Source: CAYFZR01 sp046760505 [NCBI: Candidatus Hydrothermarchaeota archaeon] (lineage in GTDB: Archaea > CAYFZR01). Taken from it: a DNA stretch of 64,000 nucleotides. Every line of letters begins with the position of its first letter. Within the stretch, counting starts at the first letter, position 1. This document shows positions 46,817 to 55,658 of the stretch, piece by piece. A model generated the notes under the pieces. It was not told the origin of the DNA, did not search any database, and saw only the letters and a program-made list of their open reading frames with translations. The stretch spans positions 21,868 to 85,867 of the forward strand of contig JBHIEG010000005.1 of the NCBI GenBank assembly GCA_046760505.1. Direction: 5' to 3'. Position numbers and translations under genes: made by a program.

Positions 46817-47077
46817 ATGAGCCTCGAGGTATTTCGAAAATTCTTGAGAGAAATAGGCGTCTACAGATTAAACATGAGGGAAGAGGAGCACCTCTTTAGA
46901 GATGTTATTCGATGTTTTGGCGTGATAGGTTCGAATGAATGTGATCACCTAGAAAAAATGCTAGAAGATCCATACTACAGAGAAGCAATAAAAAAATTCG
47001 TCCTTGGCGCCATAAGGCTACTGAAAGAAGTGGACAGGGAAGAAGAAAGAGGAGAGAAAATGCGAATATATGTATGA
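46817..47077 (+). CDS. Hypothetical helical protein, 86 aa
   Basis: The start ATG 46817 is set by GGAGGGTAAGG just upstream; longer readings from 46721 would overlap the divergent methyltransferase start. The protein is all-helical and charged (VFRKFLREIGVYRLNMREEE, AIKKFVLGAIRLLKEVDREEER). No family is recognised. tRNA-Thr follows 45 bases later. Confidence 0.62.
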   Translation: MSLEVFRKFLREIGVYRLNMREEEHLFRDVIRCFGVIGSNECDHLEKMLEDPYYREAIKKFVLGAIRLLKEVDREEERGEKMRIYV

Positions 47078-47082
47078 GAACA

Positions 47083-47093
47083 ATATATATTTA
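47083..47093 (+). promoter_or_regulatory. TATA box of tRNA-Thr
   Basis: ATATATATTTA lies about 35 bases before the tRNA 5' end, consistent with a short leader removed by RNase P. Confidence 0.5.
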
Positions 47094-47122
47094 GGTTGAC
47101 AATATTTTAAAGTACCTGATGA

Positions 47123-47195
47123 GCCTTGGTGGCTTAGCAGGTAGAGCGCCTGCTTGGTAAGCAGGAGGTCGCGGGTTCGAATCCCGCCCAAGGCT
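47123..47195 (+). tRNA. tRNA-Thr (GGT anticodon)
   Basis: The cloverleaf is complete: acceptor GCCTTGG pairs with CCAAGGC, discriminator T at 47195, D arm GGCTTAGCAGGTAGAGC, anticodon stem CCTGC/GCAGG with loop TTGGTAA giving GGT, and T arm GCGGG/CCCGC with TTCGAAT. CCA is not encoded and there is no intron. Threonine tRNAs (ANN codons) receive the t6A made by KEOPS. Confidence 0.96.
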
Positions 47196-47284
47196 TCTTC
47201 TCTTGATTTCATAACTCTTTGAGATTACTTCCCTGCTCAGTTAAACCTTTATGTAATAAACCTCAGATGTATTTCGGTGAGCCT

Positions 47285-47749
47285 ATGAGGCTTTACCTAG
47301 TTCAGCACGGAGAAGCTAAAAGAGAAGAAGAAGATCCTGAGAGAGGTTTAACCGAAAAAGGTTTTAAAGACTCTGAAAAGGTTGCAAAATACATTTCCAA
47401 CCTCAATATAAAAATCAAAAGGATTTTTCACAGTGGAAAAACTAGAGCCAGACAGACGGCAGAAATTTATGCCAGATATTTGAAGCCAGAAGAGTTATTA
47501 GAAAGTGATGGTCTGAGCCCTCTAGATGAAATAAAAATCTGGAAAGATAGAATAAAAAATATGGACGAGAATATAATGCTTGTAGGACATTTGCCTCATC
47601 TAAGCAAACTAGCATCAGCATTAATAACAGAAGACGAGAGTAAAGAACTCATAAAATTCAAGATGGCGGGAACAGTCTGCCTTGAAAGGGATGAACAGGG
47701 CAAGTGGAGAATACTATGGTCGGTAATTCCAGAAATAGTTTCAGGATAA
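47285..47749 (+). CDS. SixA-like phosphohistidine phosphatase (histidine phosphatase superfamily)
   Basis: The protein of 154 residues starts LYLVQHGEAKREEEDPERGLT, with the catalytic histidine in QHGEA (RHG replaced by QHG), SGKTRARQTAEIY and LVGHLPHLSKLAS. SixA removes phosphate from histidine in proteins. The ATG at 47285 follows CGGTGAG. The R to Q change next to the nucleophile occurs in SixA-type proteins. Confidence 0.85.
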   Translation: MRLYLVQHGEAKREEEDPERGLTEKGFKDSEKVAKYISNLNIKIKRIFHSGKTRARQTAEIYARYLKPEELLESDGLSPLDEIKIWKDRIKNMDENIMLVGHLPHLSKLASALITEDESKELIKFKMAGTVCLERDEQGKWRILWSVIPEIVSG

Positions 47750-47753
47750 TCAA

Positions 47754-49013
47754 TCAATCTGGAAAGGATATCCTTTCATGAGACTCGCTGAATATGAACT
47801 CTCCCCTCTCCAGCATTTCGTTTAGAATTTTAATCGCCTTTTTTGCCTTATTCCTGTCTGAGAGCCTATACCCTATTTTGACTCTGTTTTCGTTGACCTT
47901 CAAGACGCCTAAATTCGCGTGAAAAGCTTCGCATAATGAAGTGCAGGCACCGCAGTTATGACAAAGATCCCTGTCTAATTTTTTGTTCGAAAAAGCAGAG
48001 GTGGGGCATTTTTCCTCTACCATGCACTTTTTAACGCATCCCACGCAGAGATCCGGGTACCATTTTACCTCCAAATCAACGCCTCTCCAAACTTCTCCAT
48101 AATTCGTTTCCCCCAAAATGGATCTATCATTCACATTCAATACCGGTAATGAAATATTTTCGTCCGTTATCTTACAGTTTTCAAGAATCAAATCATTTAT
48201 TACGGGAATTGGAACAGCGAGGGTTGAAACAAGTTCTGGGCCACCTGATGTATTAAATCCGCACAGAAATCTGGGACTCATGGTCTTCATATTGGCAGAG
48301 ATCATCAGGTTTGGCCTTTCTTTTACGCTTCTGGTTCCTCTGCCTATTACATATCCGATTGCTCCATTTATCCAGATCTTCGATCCTATTCCAATGGTTT
48401 CCAAGAAGGAATCGTGTTGTAATGGATTTAATTCGCCACAACCCGCAAATGTGGCGAACTTATATGGTCCTTCCAACTCCACCGGTGAAAATATCGTTCT
48501 AACTTTAGTTTTGTTAGGATTTACGAAAGCATAGTAATTTTTTACTAGATATCTCGTTCCTACCAACTGGGAGAGATTCATCTCATCTATACAGGTAGTT
48601 GCGCTTATGTTATTTCCTTCTTCGGTTATCGCATAGACTTCTATTTCTTTACCTTTAACGATGTCATGAATCAAATGCGCACCTCCGTATTTCTCGGAAT
48701 CTCTGCCAGGAGTGGTGGCAAATACTGCCACGTCCACGATACCCATTCTTTCGTTTGGGCATGGACCATGAAACGCTGGAACGCTATTTAGCCATACACA
48801 GGATAATTTTCTAAATTTACCTGGCTCTTCTATCTTAAAATTTAGAATTGCCATGGTTCCTGATACCAGAGAAGAAGTTCCACATGTTACAACGTCAACA
48901 TCACTGGCCTTAATATTTTTTCCCTCTCTTATATCCTCTGCTAGTTCGTCAGCTCCTACAACTACGGCTTCGCCTCTTTTTAACTTTCTATTTATTTCGG
49001 ATACTGTCTTCAT
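47754..49013 (-). CDS. DUF39 protein with C-terminal ferredoxin domain (homocysteine biosynthesis / methanogenesis marker 16-like)
   Basis: Residues 1-320 are the DUF39/COG1900 domain with cysteines in VVTCGTSSLVSG and SATTCIDEMN. Residues 330-380 carry 4Fe-4S motifs (CVGCVKKCMVEEKCP and CHNCGACTSLC). The methanogen enzyme MA1821 (DUF39) with a separate ferredoxin makes homocysteine from aspartate semialdehyde and sulfide; fused forms are known as methanogenesis marker 16. Either role is possible. Its ATG lies inside the tfe 3' end (26-base overlap). Confidence 0.85.
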   Translation of the reverse strand: MKTVSEINRKLKRGEAVVVGADELAEDIREGKNIKASDVDVVTCGTSSLVSGTMAILNFKIEEPGKFRKLSCVWLNSVPAFHGPCPNERMGIVDVAVFATTPGRDSEKYGGAHLIHDIVKGKEIEVYAITEEGNNISATTCIDEMNLSQLVGTRYLVKNYYAFVNPNKTKVRTIFSPVELEGPYKFATFAGCGELNPLQHDSFLETIGIGSKIWINGAIGYVIGRGTRSVKERPNLMISANMKTMSPRFLCGFNTSGGPELVSTLAVPIPVINDLILENCKITDENISLPVLNVNDRSILGETNYGEVWRGVDLEVKWYPDLCVGCVKKCMVEEKCPTSAFSNKKLDRDLCHNCGACTSLCEAFHANLGVLKVNENRVKIGYRLSDRNKAKKAIKILNEMLERGEFIFSESHERISFPD

Positions 49014-49494
49014 CGTTTATCCCGCAAATTTTTTTTAGGGATAATCTGAGTTTTTCAATTTTCTCGGAGGGATCAGAGTAATTTAAGGGCTCTCCACACA
49101 TACATCTAAAATTCGCCTCGCTTGCCTGCTCGAATGTATATTCATAACATCTTCGAGGACATTCATAGATTGCGGTCTCCTCATAAAACCTTATCTTTTC
49201 TTCAACACGTTTAATTGCCTTTTCCTTTTTTGTTTCTATTATATCCATGCTCCTGTCAAGGTTTAGCGTCCATGTGTATGTATACCATCCACTTTCTTTA
49301 TCTCTAGTTCTCACATACGTGGCAAGATGATGATCGTAAAGTTTATACAATACTTTCCTTACAGCATTTACCCTCAAACCAGTTTTCTCGGCGATTTCAG
49401 CATCTGTTGCGGATCTCTCGTTCAACATGGAAATTACCTTCATTCCTTCATCTCCCACAATCTCATATAAGAATTTTTTTACTTCTTTTTTCAT
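48988..49494 (-). CDS. tfe: Transcription initiation factor TFE, alpha subunit
   Basis: The 168-residue protein has the N-terminal winged helix (ATDAEIAEKTGLRVNAVRKVLYKLYDHHLA) and a C-terminal zinc ribbon (CPRRCYEYTFEQASEANFRCMCG, with CxxxC and CxC). TFE stabilises the open complex of archaeal RNA polymerase. It overlaps the DUF39 gene and is ten bases after the ATP-grasp gene. Confidence 0.96.
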   Translation of the reverse strand: MKKEVKKFLYEIVGDEGMKVISMLNERSATDAEIAEKTGLRVNAVRKVLYKLYDHHLATYVRTRDKESGWYTYTWTLNLDRSMDIIETKKEKAIKRVEEKIRFYEETAIYECPRRCYEYTFEQASEANFRCMCGEPLNYSDPSEKIEKLRLSLKKICGINDEDSIRNK

Positions 49495-49504
49495 TTTTTT
49501 TGCC

Positions 49505-50659
49505 TCAGGAGGGAATTATTGATCCGTATACGTAATTTACCAGAAAATTAGCGTTTTTAATAGCTTCTTCTCTTGTATTTCCATCGGCTACTATAGTTAC
49601 TATTGGTTCTCCCTTCTCAATCTTTCTACCTACATTTGGTACGTCGTATATTCCTTCTCTGTATAGATTTCTGGATACTTTACCTCTATATTTTGAAAAA
49701 ACGATCATTTTAACAGAATATTTGGTATTTTTTTTCAAAGAGGGTAAATCACCCTTAAGGGAGTCCAGATGCAACTTAATTAAATTTAGGTTATAGGCTC
49801 TTTCCACACATTCCAGGGATCCTTGGATTCTAGGATTTACTTCCACAAACCAATAATTTGAACCATCCCATACAAAATCAATGCCAACAGAGCCTACTAA
49901 ACCCAATTTTTCTATTATTTCACATGCATCCTGCGCTATTTTGTCTGAATCCTTTATGTCGAGCGGCGTTATATTTCCACAGTATCTGAATGGTTGTGTA
50001 CGTCCAAGAAATCGGGATCCAAGTATTTGTTCATTGATGGAAAGCGAAACAGCCTCTTTTCCGTTGGATATTAGGGATACGCTCGCGTGAATGCCTGAAA
50101 TATACTCCTGAGCAATGCAATCATCCTCAACAATTTTGTCAGTATGTGACTTTATGAGCCTGCAACCCTTGCCACCGGATCCGTATATAGGTTTTATCAA
50201 GAATGTTCCAAGTTCATCTAAAATTGGACTTACATCTTGATTTTTTTCAATTTTTATGGTATTCGGTACATTAAATCCCCATTTTGATAGTTTTTTAATA
50301 AGAAGATATTTATTATGAACATCTTTAACCTTCGAATAATTGTTACCAAGTATTTTTATCCCTAGGCTCTCGAGGAATTCTAGGTCGCATCCTGACGTGG
50401 GAATTATGCCGTCAACTTCATATTTTTCCAAAACTCTTAATGTAAGTTCATTTAGTTTTTTAACCTCAAATCTATCGTTAAATATTCCATCTGATTCATC
50501 TTGGTACTCCTCGAGGATAGATAAACAGTAGTCTGAATTATCAGCTAAATCCAACGATCCATAATGGTCAACAGAATAAACCTTCATACCAAGTCTTTTG
50601 GCTGAAAAAACCACGGGTCTCGTATTGTACCCTACTACTAAAACTGATTTGATTTCCAT
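49505..50659 (-). CDS. ATP-grasp family carboligase-like enzyme
   Basis: The 384-residue protein has an N-terminal Rossmann-like part (VLVVGYNTRPVVFSAKRLG), a central ATP-grasp fold with FLIKPIYGSGGKGCRLIKS and the metal site FVEVNPRIQGSLECVER. It resembles COG2232, predicted carboligases of archaea and H4MPT-using bacteria, but the substrate is unknown. Its ATG lies inside the trm56 3' end, showing tight coupling. Confidence 0.78.
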   Translation of the reverse strand: MEIKSVLVVGYNTRPVVFSAKRLGMKVYSVDHYGSLDLADNSDYCLSILEEYQDESDGIFNDRFEVKKLNELTLRVLEKYEVDGIIPTSGCDLEFLESLGIKILGNNYSKVKDVHNKYLLIKKLSKWGFNVPNTIKIEKNQDVSPILDELGTFLIKPIYGSGGKGCRLIKSHTDKIVEDDCIAQEYISGIHASVSLISNGKEAVSLSINEQILGSRFLGRTQPFRYCGNITPLDIKDSDKIAQDACEIIEKLGLVGSVGIDFVWDGSNYWFVEVNPRIQGSLECVERAYNLNLIKLHLDSLKGDLPSLKKNTKYSVKMIVFSKYRGKVSRNLYREGIYDVPNVGRKIEKGEPIVTIVADGNTREEAIKNANFLVNYVYGSIIPS

Positions 50660-51174
50660 AACTTTTTTCCTCTGTTACTAGGCAAGACGCGCACTTTTGC
50701 GTTATCAAAGGACCTATATAGTTCTTCTCCCTTGAAAAGCCTGTCTAGGAAAATTGCAAGTGCTGAAATCTCAGAATGAGGTTGATGTCCAATTGCAACG
50801 TTGTAATCCGCTATTTCGAAGATCTCAGCAGGCACCTTCTGCGAGCCGACTACTATCATCTTGTCTTTTTCTGAATTACGTATATTATCCAGAATTTCGT
50901 CTATCGGGAGACCATACATTGTTAGATGTATTATTTCCCCTCCCTTATCTTTCCACTCTTTTATTGCCTTTTTGTAGGGCACATTCGTCTTCAAGTAGAA
51001 GTTGCCTCCCCACCGGTCAACAATTTCGTTTACGGTTCGAAGAAGGGTTTCATCGTGAGTATCAGCCAAGATCATACCATCTGCGCCAAAAGCCCTTGCT
51101 GCAAGGGCTAAATGAGATGTTGTCCTCTTGTCCCTCTTTTCTCGATGACCCAACCTGAGTATTACCACTCGCAA
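50638..51174 (-). CDS. trm56: tRNA (cytidine(56)-2'-O)-methyltransferase Trm56
   Basis: The 178-residue SPOUT methyltransferase begins VVILRLGHREKRDKRTTSHLALAARAFGADG, the specific start of archaeal Trm56, and has HLTMYGLPI and VVGSQKVPAEIFEIADYNVAIG. It methylates C56 in the T loop of tRNA. It is followed by the ATP-grasp and tfe genes and preceded, 35 bases away, by the MnmC-like gene. Confidence 0.95.
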   Translation of the reverse strand: MRVVILRLGHREKRDKRTTSHLALAARAFGADGMILADTHDETLLRTVNEIVDRWGGNFYLKTNVPYKKAIKEWKDKGGEIIHLTMYGLPIDEILDNIRNSEKDKMIVVGSQKVPAEIFEIADYNVAIGHQPHSEISALAIFLDRLFKGEELYRSFDNAKVRVLPSNRGKKLWKSNQF

Positions 51175-51209
51175 TCTATCTCCTGAAAAGAGTAGATATA
51201 TTTTGCCAT

Positions 51210-52301
51210 TTATTCTTTCCGATTTAAAGATAATATCCTTTTTCTCATTTCTAAAATCCTTTCAACCGAATTTTTGAGCCTAACATCACATCTACCACAT
51301 ATGCACTCTTTCTTTACCGGACAGATCAGATATTTAGCATTGGAGTCATTCGGCTTCAAACCAAAGTTATTCAGAGTTTTTAATACCTTTGAGGGTATTT
51401 TATCCTCATAAAGCAAGTAAAAAGGCGTATTTTTTGAAGAAGGGAATAATATGTTGTTTCTTAACTCTTTTCTTTCTTTTTCTCTCCTTTTTAAAATTAC
51501 TGATGAATCATCCCTAAGATTCGGGTCTCTGAAGGGTATGCCCAGATCGGTCAGTGCAATCATGAGTTCGTCTCTCAGCGATATGTTAAAAGAATAGGTG
51601 GAGGGTGATGCAATGGTGCCCCCTCTGCGCCTGGCCCAAGGTCTTGTTTCTCCAATTGACTTGAATCCCGCCTCAATTAGAGATGAACGCATTGGGGAGG
51701 AAGATGAGTAGGTTATAAGAAAACCTGTTTCATTCATTTTATTTTTTATTAATTGAAAAAACTCTACTGTATAAAGTTCTGGAGAAAATGTTGGAGAAAA
51801 TGCATCAAATAACACCATATCGTATCCACCTTCGAGTTCTTTTACCATATCCCTTGCATCTCCGATATAAAAATTTAAGCAAATATTTTTATGTTTTGAC
51901 TCTTTTCTTTCTGAAAATAAGAAATTAGCAGCATACTCTTTATAAAGTTCATGAAATGGTTTGTAATTATTAAAATGATTTGGTAAATCAATTTTTCTAC
52001 TAATATCTAATATTTCCCTGTCTTTTTCAACCAAATCTATCCTAATTGATCTGTAATATTTAGAGTTCTCCCAAAAATACTTCAAAGCAGCAACTGTATT
52101 GTATCCTAGTCCGCTACATAAATCTAAAATTTTTATATTTTTATATAGAAAAATTACCCATACACAAGGTTTAATAAACTTAAATATGGCCTCTGATAAG
52201 GCACCATTACGGTCATGCATCGCCTCCCTTTTCTCAGTACCATTTTGCTCGAATACGAGAGTTTTGGTACCATCCTTTGTATTCAGAAGATATTTCTTCA
52301 A
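51210..52301 (-). CDS. MnmC-like (DUF752) tRNA methyltransferase domain protein
   Basis: The 363-residue protein has the MnmC N-terminal methyltransferase signatures: MHDRNGALSEA, SAM motif ILDLCSGLGYNTVAALK, LVEKDREIL and LFDAFSPTFSPELYTVEFF. In bacteria this domain methylates nm5U34 of tRNA. The C-terminal third ends in a cysteine group (CPVKKECICGRCD) that could bind metal. TTG 52301 is preferred because AGGAG lies eight bases before it and twelve bases separate it from the upstream stop; an ATG at 52367 or 52358 would overlap that gene. Confidence 0.82.
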   Translation of the reverse strand: MKKYLLNTKDGTKTLVFEQNGTEKREAMHDRNGALSEAIFKFIKPCVWVIFLYKNIKILDLCSGLGYNTVAALKYFWENSKYYRSIRIDLVEKDREILDISRKIDLPNHFNNYKPFHELYKEYAANFLFSERKESKHKNICLNFYIGDARDMVKELEGGYDMVLFDAFSPTFSPELYTVEFFQLIKNKMNETGFLITYSSSSPMRSSLIEAGFKSIGETRPWARRRGGTIASPSTYSFNISLRDELMIALTDLGIPFRDPNLRDDSSVILKRREKERKELRNNILFPSSKNTPFYLLYEDKIPSKVLKTLNNFGLKPNDSNAKYLICPVKKECICGRCDVRLKNSVERILEMRKRILSLNRKE

Positions 52302-52312
52302 TCCTATATCTC

Positions 52313-54235
52313 CTATATGACTGGAGCGTATTTTGTTACTGGACAGTTGTTTAAACATTCCATGCAATGTTTACATCTTTTTTCATCAATCCAGAAACTT
52401 CCGTCTTTAAAAAATATCGCGTTTTCTTTGCACTTTCCTGAACAAATTCCACAGGAAACGCATTTAATAGACCTGTACACGATTTCTGCTATTAAATTTG
52501 AAACTTCTTTTAATTCCTCTTTCTTATATCCCCTTATTACGACATTGCCGTTTCTTGATATCCATGCGCTATTTCCATTCCATCTTATCATTACTATTCC
52601 AAGGTCTTTGTTTAAAATGGGTTTCGCTATACAGTTCATCAGGTTAGCTGTTTTTTCTATATCCAGAGCAGTATTAAATGAACCTTCTATCGATATTTTC
52701 TTTTCTCCCAGACACGGTCTAAGTCCAGAAACCAGTTTGAGGTCTGAAACTTTATCATGAACCTTTTTAGGCTTTATATCAACATTCAATTCTTTAGCGA
52801 TCGCCAGTTGAGACTTCGGAAGTTTTTGCCATCTCCAAAAGCCGAATTTATACCATTCCTTTGAATACCCCCTCTCTTCAGACCATTTAGAGATCAGATT
52901 ATCCCATTTTTCCCATAAATCCGGATGGATCTCAATTACCCTTCTAAATTCAGCCATATCTGATGATGGACACATCCAGCACCCTATCCTCTCAAAACCA
53001 TTCTCGTAGAGAGGATTGTACCTTAAACCCTTCCAGAATATGTAGAGCCAAACCTGGAGGGCACTCCAGTCAAATATAGGGCTGGCACCTATCTGCCCCG
53101 GTACCCATGGATTCTTCCATATTTTACTTTGTCTGGCCCTGTTTTCTGATTCATATTTCCTTTGTCCAACAAAGGTCAAACAACCCCTGGGGAAATGTTT
53201 TTTTATGAGGGTCGTCATCGGTCCGAGTTTGCATGTTTTGCAGCACCATCTGTAGTCTCTACCGGGAGGGCCGAATTTTGAAAATGCCCTCCAGAATTCG
53301 TCTGATTTCTTTGTTTTTACGTCAACTTCAAGATCTCTGAGCAAATTCTCCGTATATTTTAATGTCTCAGGAAACTCCAATCCTGTGTCGACAAACAATA
53401 CGGAGAGGTCTAATCCCTCTTCATCACAAACTTCCCTTACTATATTTAGCGTGACTAGGCTATCCTTGCCACCGCTGAATGCCACGCAAACATCTCTGTT
53501 TACATTTTCTATGACGTTTTTTGCAAATTTTTTTGCTCTCCTTTCTTCTCTCTCTAAAACATTTTCGTTTGCATCAATCACGTCTTTCCAGTCTTGCCCG
53601 GGTTTGGCTGATATATTGCTAGGAAAACCGTGTCTTCTTATCTTAACCGCCAATCCTTTGGTATTTTGCATTTCATTAGCATTTTTGTAGGCTATACCCA
53701 AGGCTATTACCTCATTCCTATGATTTAATACGTAAACCTCATCTCCCTTTTTTATACTCCCCTCTACATCTGTTACTCCAGGAGAGAGGAGATTCTTTCC
53801 TTCGAGTACAGCATCTCCCGCTCCTGAGTCACATCTCACCCACTTCTTTCCCCCGGCCTTGTTAATCAGCGCGGCAGATTCTAGTCTCAGGCGGGGCTTG
53901 AATTTGCTATTTTGCAAAGAATATTGAACTGATGCTATTACTTTACCATCAACTATTATTTCGTCCATCTTATCTATAGAAGGAGCATTGTTTAGTAAAA
54001 TAATTTTGTCTGGTGGAATAACAATATTTCCTATACCGTTACCATAGTCTTCATCGAAAACCTTTCTCATCAAATCAATGTCGTAATCAAACGCTGGCCT
54101 TATGTCCCCGGGGGGTGTTACCTCTATTTTTCTCCCTGAGGATCCGCATTTATTGCATCTATCTCCTAGCAGAGGAACATTGCATTTCTCGCACCAAAAG
54201 TGCTCTAATTTTGCAAGGTAAACTGGCTTGCCCAT
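52313..54235 (-). CDS. PAPS reductase-like PP-loop protein with zinc ribbon, PUA domain and C-terminal ferredoxin
   Basis: Domains in order: zinc ribbon (CEKCNVPLLGDRCNKCGS, residues 14-32), a PUA domain (about 150-225, WVRCDSGAGDAVLEG, LLSPGVTDVEG), the PP-loop SGGKDSLVTLNIV (about 254), cysteines RWCCKTCKLG and GCWMCPSS, and two 4Fe-4S motifs (CVSCGICSGKCKE, CKHCMECLNNCP). True PAPS reductase would not need a PUA RNA-binding domain, so an RNA-modifying role is plausible. It heads the run with the MnmC-like and Trm56 genes. Confidence 0.87.
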   Translation of the reverse strand: MGKPVYLAKLEHFWCEKCNVPLLGDRCNKCGSSGRKIEVTPPGDIRPAFDYDIDLMRKVFDEDYGNGIGNIVIPPDKIILLNNAPSIDKMDEIIVDGKVIASVQYSLQNSKFKPRLRLESAALINKAGGKKWVRCDSGAGDAVLEGKNLLSPGVTDVEGSIKKGDEVYVLNHRNEVIALGIAYKNANEMQNTKGLAVKIRRHGFPSNISAKPGQDWKDVIDANENVLEREERRAKKFAKNVIENVNRDVCVAFSGGKDSLVTLNIVREVCDEEGLDLSVLFVDTGLEFPETLKYTENLLRDLEVDVKTKKSDEFWRAFSKFGPPGRDYRWCCKTCKLGPMTTLIKKHFPRGCLTFVGQRKYESENRARQSKIWKNPWVPGQIGASPIFDWSALQVWLYIFWKGLRYNPLYENGFERIGCWMCPSSDMAEFRRVIEIHPDLWEKWDNLISKWSEERGYSKEWYKFGFWRWQKLPKSQLAIAKELNVDIKPKKVHDKVSDLKLVSGLRPCLGEKKISIEGSFNTALDIEKTANLMNCIAKPILNKDLGIVMIRWNGNSAWISRNGNVVIRGYKKEELKEVSNLIAEIVYRSIKCVSCGICSGKCKENAIFFKDGSFWIDEKRCKHCMECLNNCPVTKYAPVI

Positions 54236-54312
54236 TCTATCTACCTTAACAGTTATGGTTATAAGGTTGTACGTAATAAGTATTTATACCCTAATTTGAA
54301 AGAGTGAGACTC

Positions 54313-54675
54313 ATGCCTGAAGTAAACTACAAAGAGATCGGCGAGAAATTAATTGGATTGGAAGGTGTAACATCGGTGGCTTTTTTCTACGATGGTTTAC
54401 CGGTTGAAACCATTGGCGAACTATCGGATCACGAACACATCTCAGCAATGAGTGAGGAAATGGTCAGATCCGGCATAAAAATCGCCAAAGAACTAGGTAT
54501 CGGTGATTTTGAGATGCTTGTGCTTGATAGCAAGAACAACAAACTACTTTTTTTCTCATTTGGAGAAGTGGCTGCAGTCATACTAACAGATCCAAAGCAG
54601 GCACCGAACCTCACCGAACTTGAACTAAAGATAAGGCTCGAATGTCTCAAAATTAAAAGAGACTACGGTCTTTAG
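54313..54675 (+). CDS. Roadblock/LC7-like domain protein (second copy)
   Basis: The 120-residue protein has the Roadblock layout (EIGEKLIGLEGVTSVAFFYDGLPVETIGE, then FEMLVLDSKNNKLLFFSFGEVAAVILTD). A TATA box (TATTTATACC, about 54280-54289) predicts a leaderless start at ATG 54313, favoured over GTG 54304. It is unlike the first copy at 3838 in sequence. No GTPase partner is adjacent. Confidence 0.8.
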   Translation: MPEVNYKEIGEKLIGLEGVTSVAFFYDGLPVETIGELSDHEHISAMSEEMVRSGIKIAKELGIGDFEMLVLDSKNNKLLFFSFGEVAAVILTDPKQAPNLTELELKIRLECLKIKRDYGL

Positions 54676-54704
54676 AATTTTAGATTTTCACAAATTCTAT
54701 CACG

Positions 54705-54732
54705 ATCCAATAATATCTCTATATTATTGGAT
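54705..54732. other. dif-like XerA recombination site (28-bp palindrome)
   Basis: A perfect inverted repeat has 12-base arms (ATCCAATAATAT and ATATTATTGGAT) around CTCT. Read as a dif site it is exactly 28 bp: two 11-bp arms and the 6-bp centre TCTCTA. It lies 101 bases upstream of the xerA start, between two genes of the same strand. Archaeal dif sites resolved by XerA have this length and layout. A terminator or operator is the alternative. Confidence 0.6.
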
Positions 54733-54803
54733 AATAAAGAATTTTAAGGGGAGTTAGAATAATCGGGTTATTAAAAATCGTCTGACACACGTCTTAAAAC
54801 TCT

Positions 54804-54811
54804 TTTTATAC
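54804..54811 (+). promoter_or_regulatory. TATA box of xerA
   Basis: TTTTTATA lies about 26 bases before ATG 54834 with no ribosome site between, consistent with a leaderless xerA mRNA. It is downstream of the palindrome, so the palindrome is outside the core promoter. Confidence 0.5.
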
Positions 54812-54833
54812 TTTATCGTTCAACTTTAAGGGT

Positions 54834-55658
54834 ATGGAATCACTAAATTTATTCATAAATGAAAAGAGGCTGTCATCAAGTAACTTAACGATAAAACAAT
54901 ATCGACACGTACTTCTTTCTTTCAGAAACTACGTAAAAAAAGATCTTAATGAAGTGAAAAGGGAGGAAATTATAAGTTACCTAAACCACTTGATCTATGA
55001 AAAGAATCTCAAGAAGAGCACCGTAAGCACAATACTTAGAACAATAAAATCTTTTTATAATTTTCTATATGAAAACGGATATATTGCTAAAAATCCGGCA
55101 AAAAACATCTCTAACATAAAATATGAGAAAAGACCTCCAAGTTATCTCTCGATAAGTGAGGTGAAGTTACTGATAGATACAGCAAGCAATGAACGAGACT
55201 ATTTGATGATTTATCTTTTGTATTACACAGGAATCAGGGTTTCTGAGATCGTTAACATCAGGGTGCAAGACATAGATTTTGATGGTCTCATGATTAAGGT
55301 AAAGGGGAAGGGAGAAAAAACAAGATACCTGATCATAAACGAACATCTCGCGGATTTAATCAGGGAGTACATCAAGAATAATGATATCAGTGAAAGATTG
55401 TTCGATGTCACTCCTTGGACGGTTCAGCACGTGGTAAAAACGACCGCGAGAAGAGCGGGTATAAAAAAGAACGTTACTCCGCACAAGTTAAGACATAGTT
55501 TTGCGACCCATTTATTGCAGAATAAGGTAAGTATCAGGGCAATACAAAAATTGCTTGGTCACAGCAGCCTAAACACAACCCAGATATATACTCACTATGA
55601 GCTGAGTGATTTGAAGGAAATAATTAAGGAGGCACATCCAATGAATGCTAAACCCTGA
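54834..55658 (+). CDS. xerA: Tyrosine recombinase XerA
   Basis: The 274-residue protein has an N-terminal SAM-like DNA-binding domain (1-90) and a catalytic domain with Arg in YTGIRVSEI, KGKGEKTR (lysine), HKLRHSFATHLL (HxxR), LGHSSLNTTQIYTHYE (H and nucleophile tyrosine). XerA resolves chromosome dimers at dif. The catalytic set is complete, so the gene looks active. Confidence 0.95.
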   Translation: MESLNLFINEKRLSSSNLTIKQYRHVLLSFRNYVKKDLNEVKREEIISYLNHLIYEKNLKKSTVSTILRTIKSFYNFLYENGYIAKNPAKNISNIKYEKRPPSYLSISEVKLLIDTASNERDYLMIYLLYYTGIRVSEIVNIRVQDIDFDGLMIKVKGKGEKTRYLIINEHLADLIREYIKNNDISERLFDVTPWTVQHVVKTTARRAGIKKNVTPHKLRHSFATHLLQNKVSIRAIQKLLGHSSLNTTQIYTHYELSDLKEIIKEAHPMNAKP

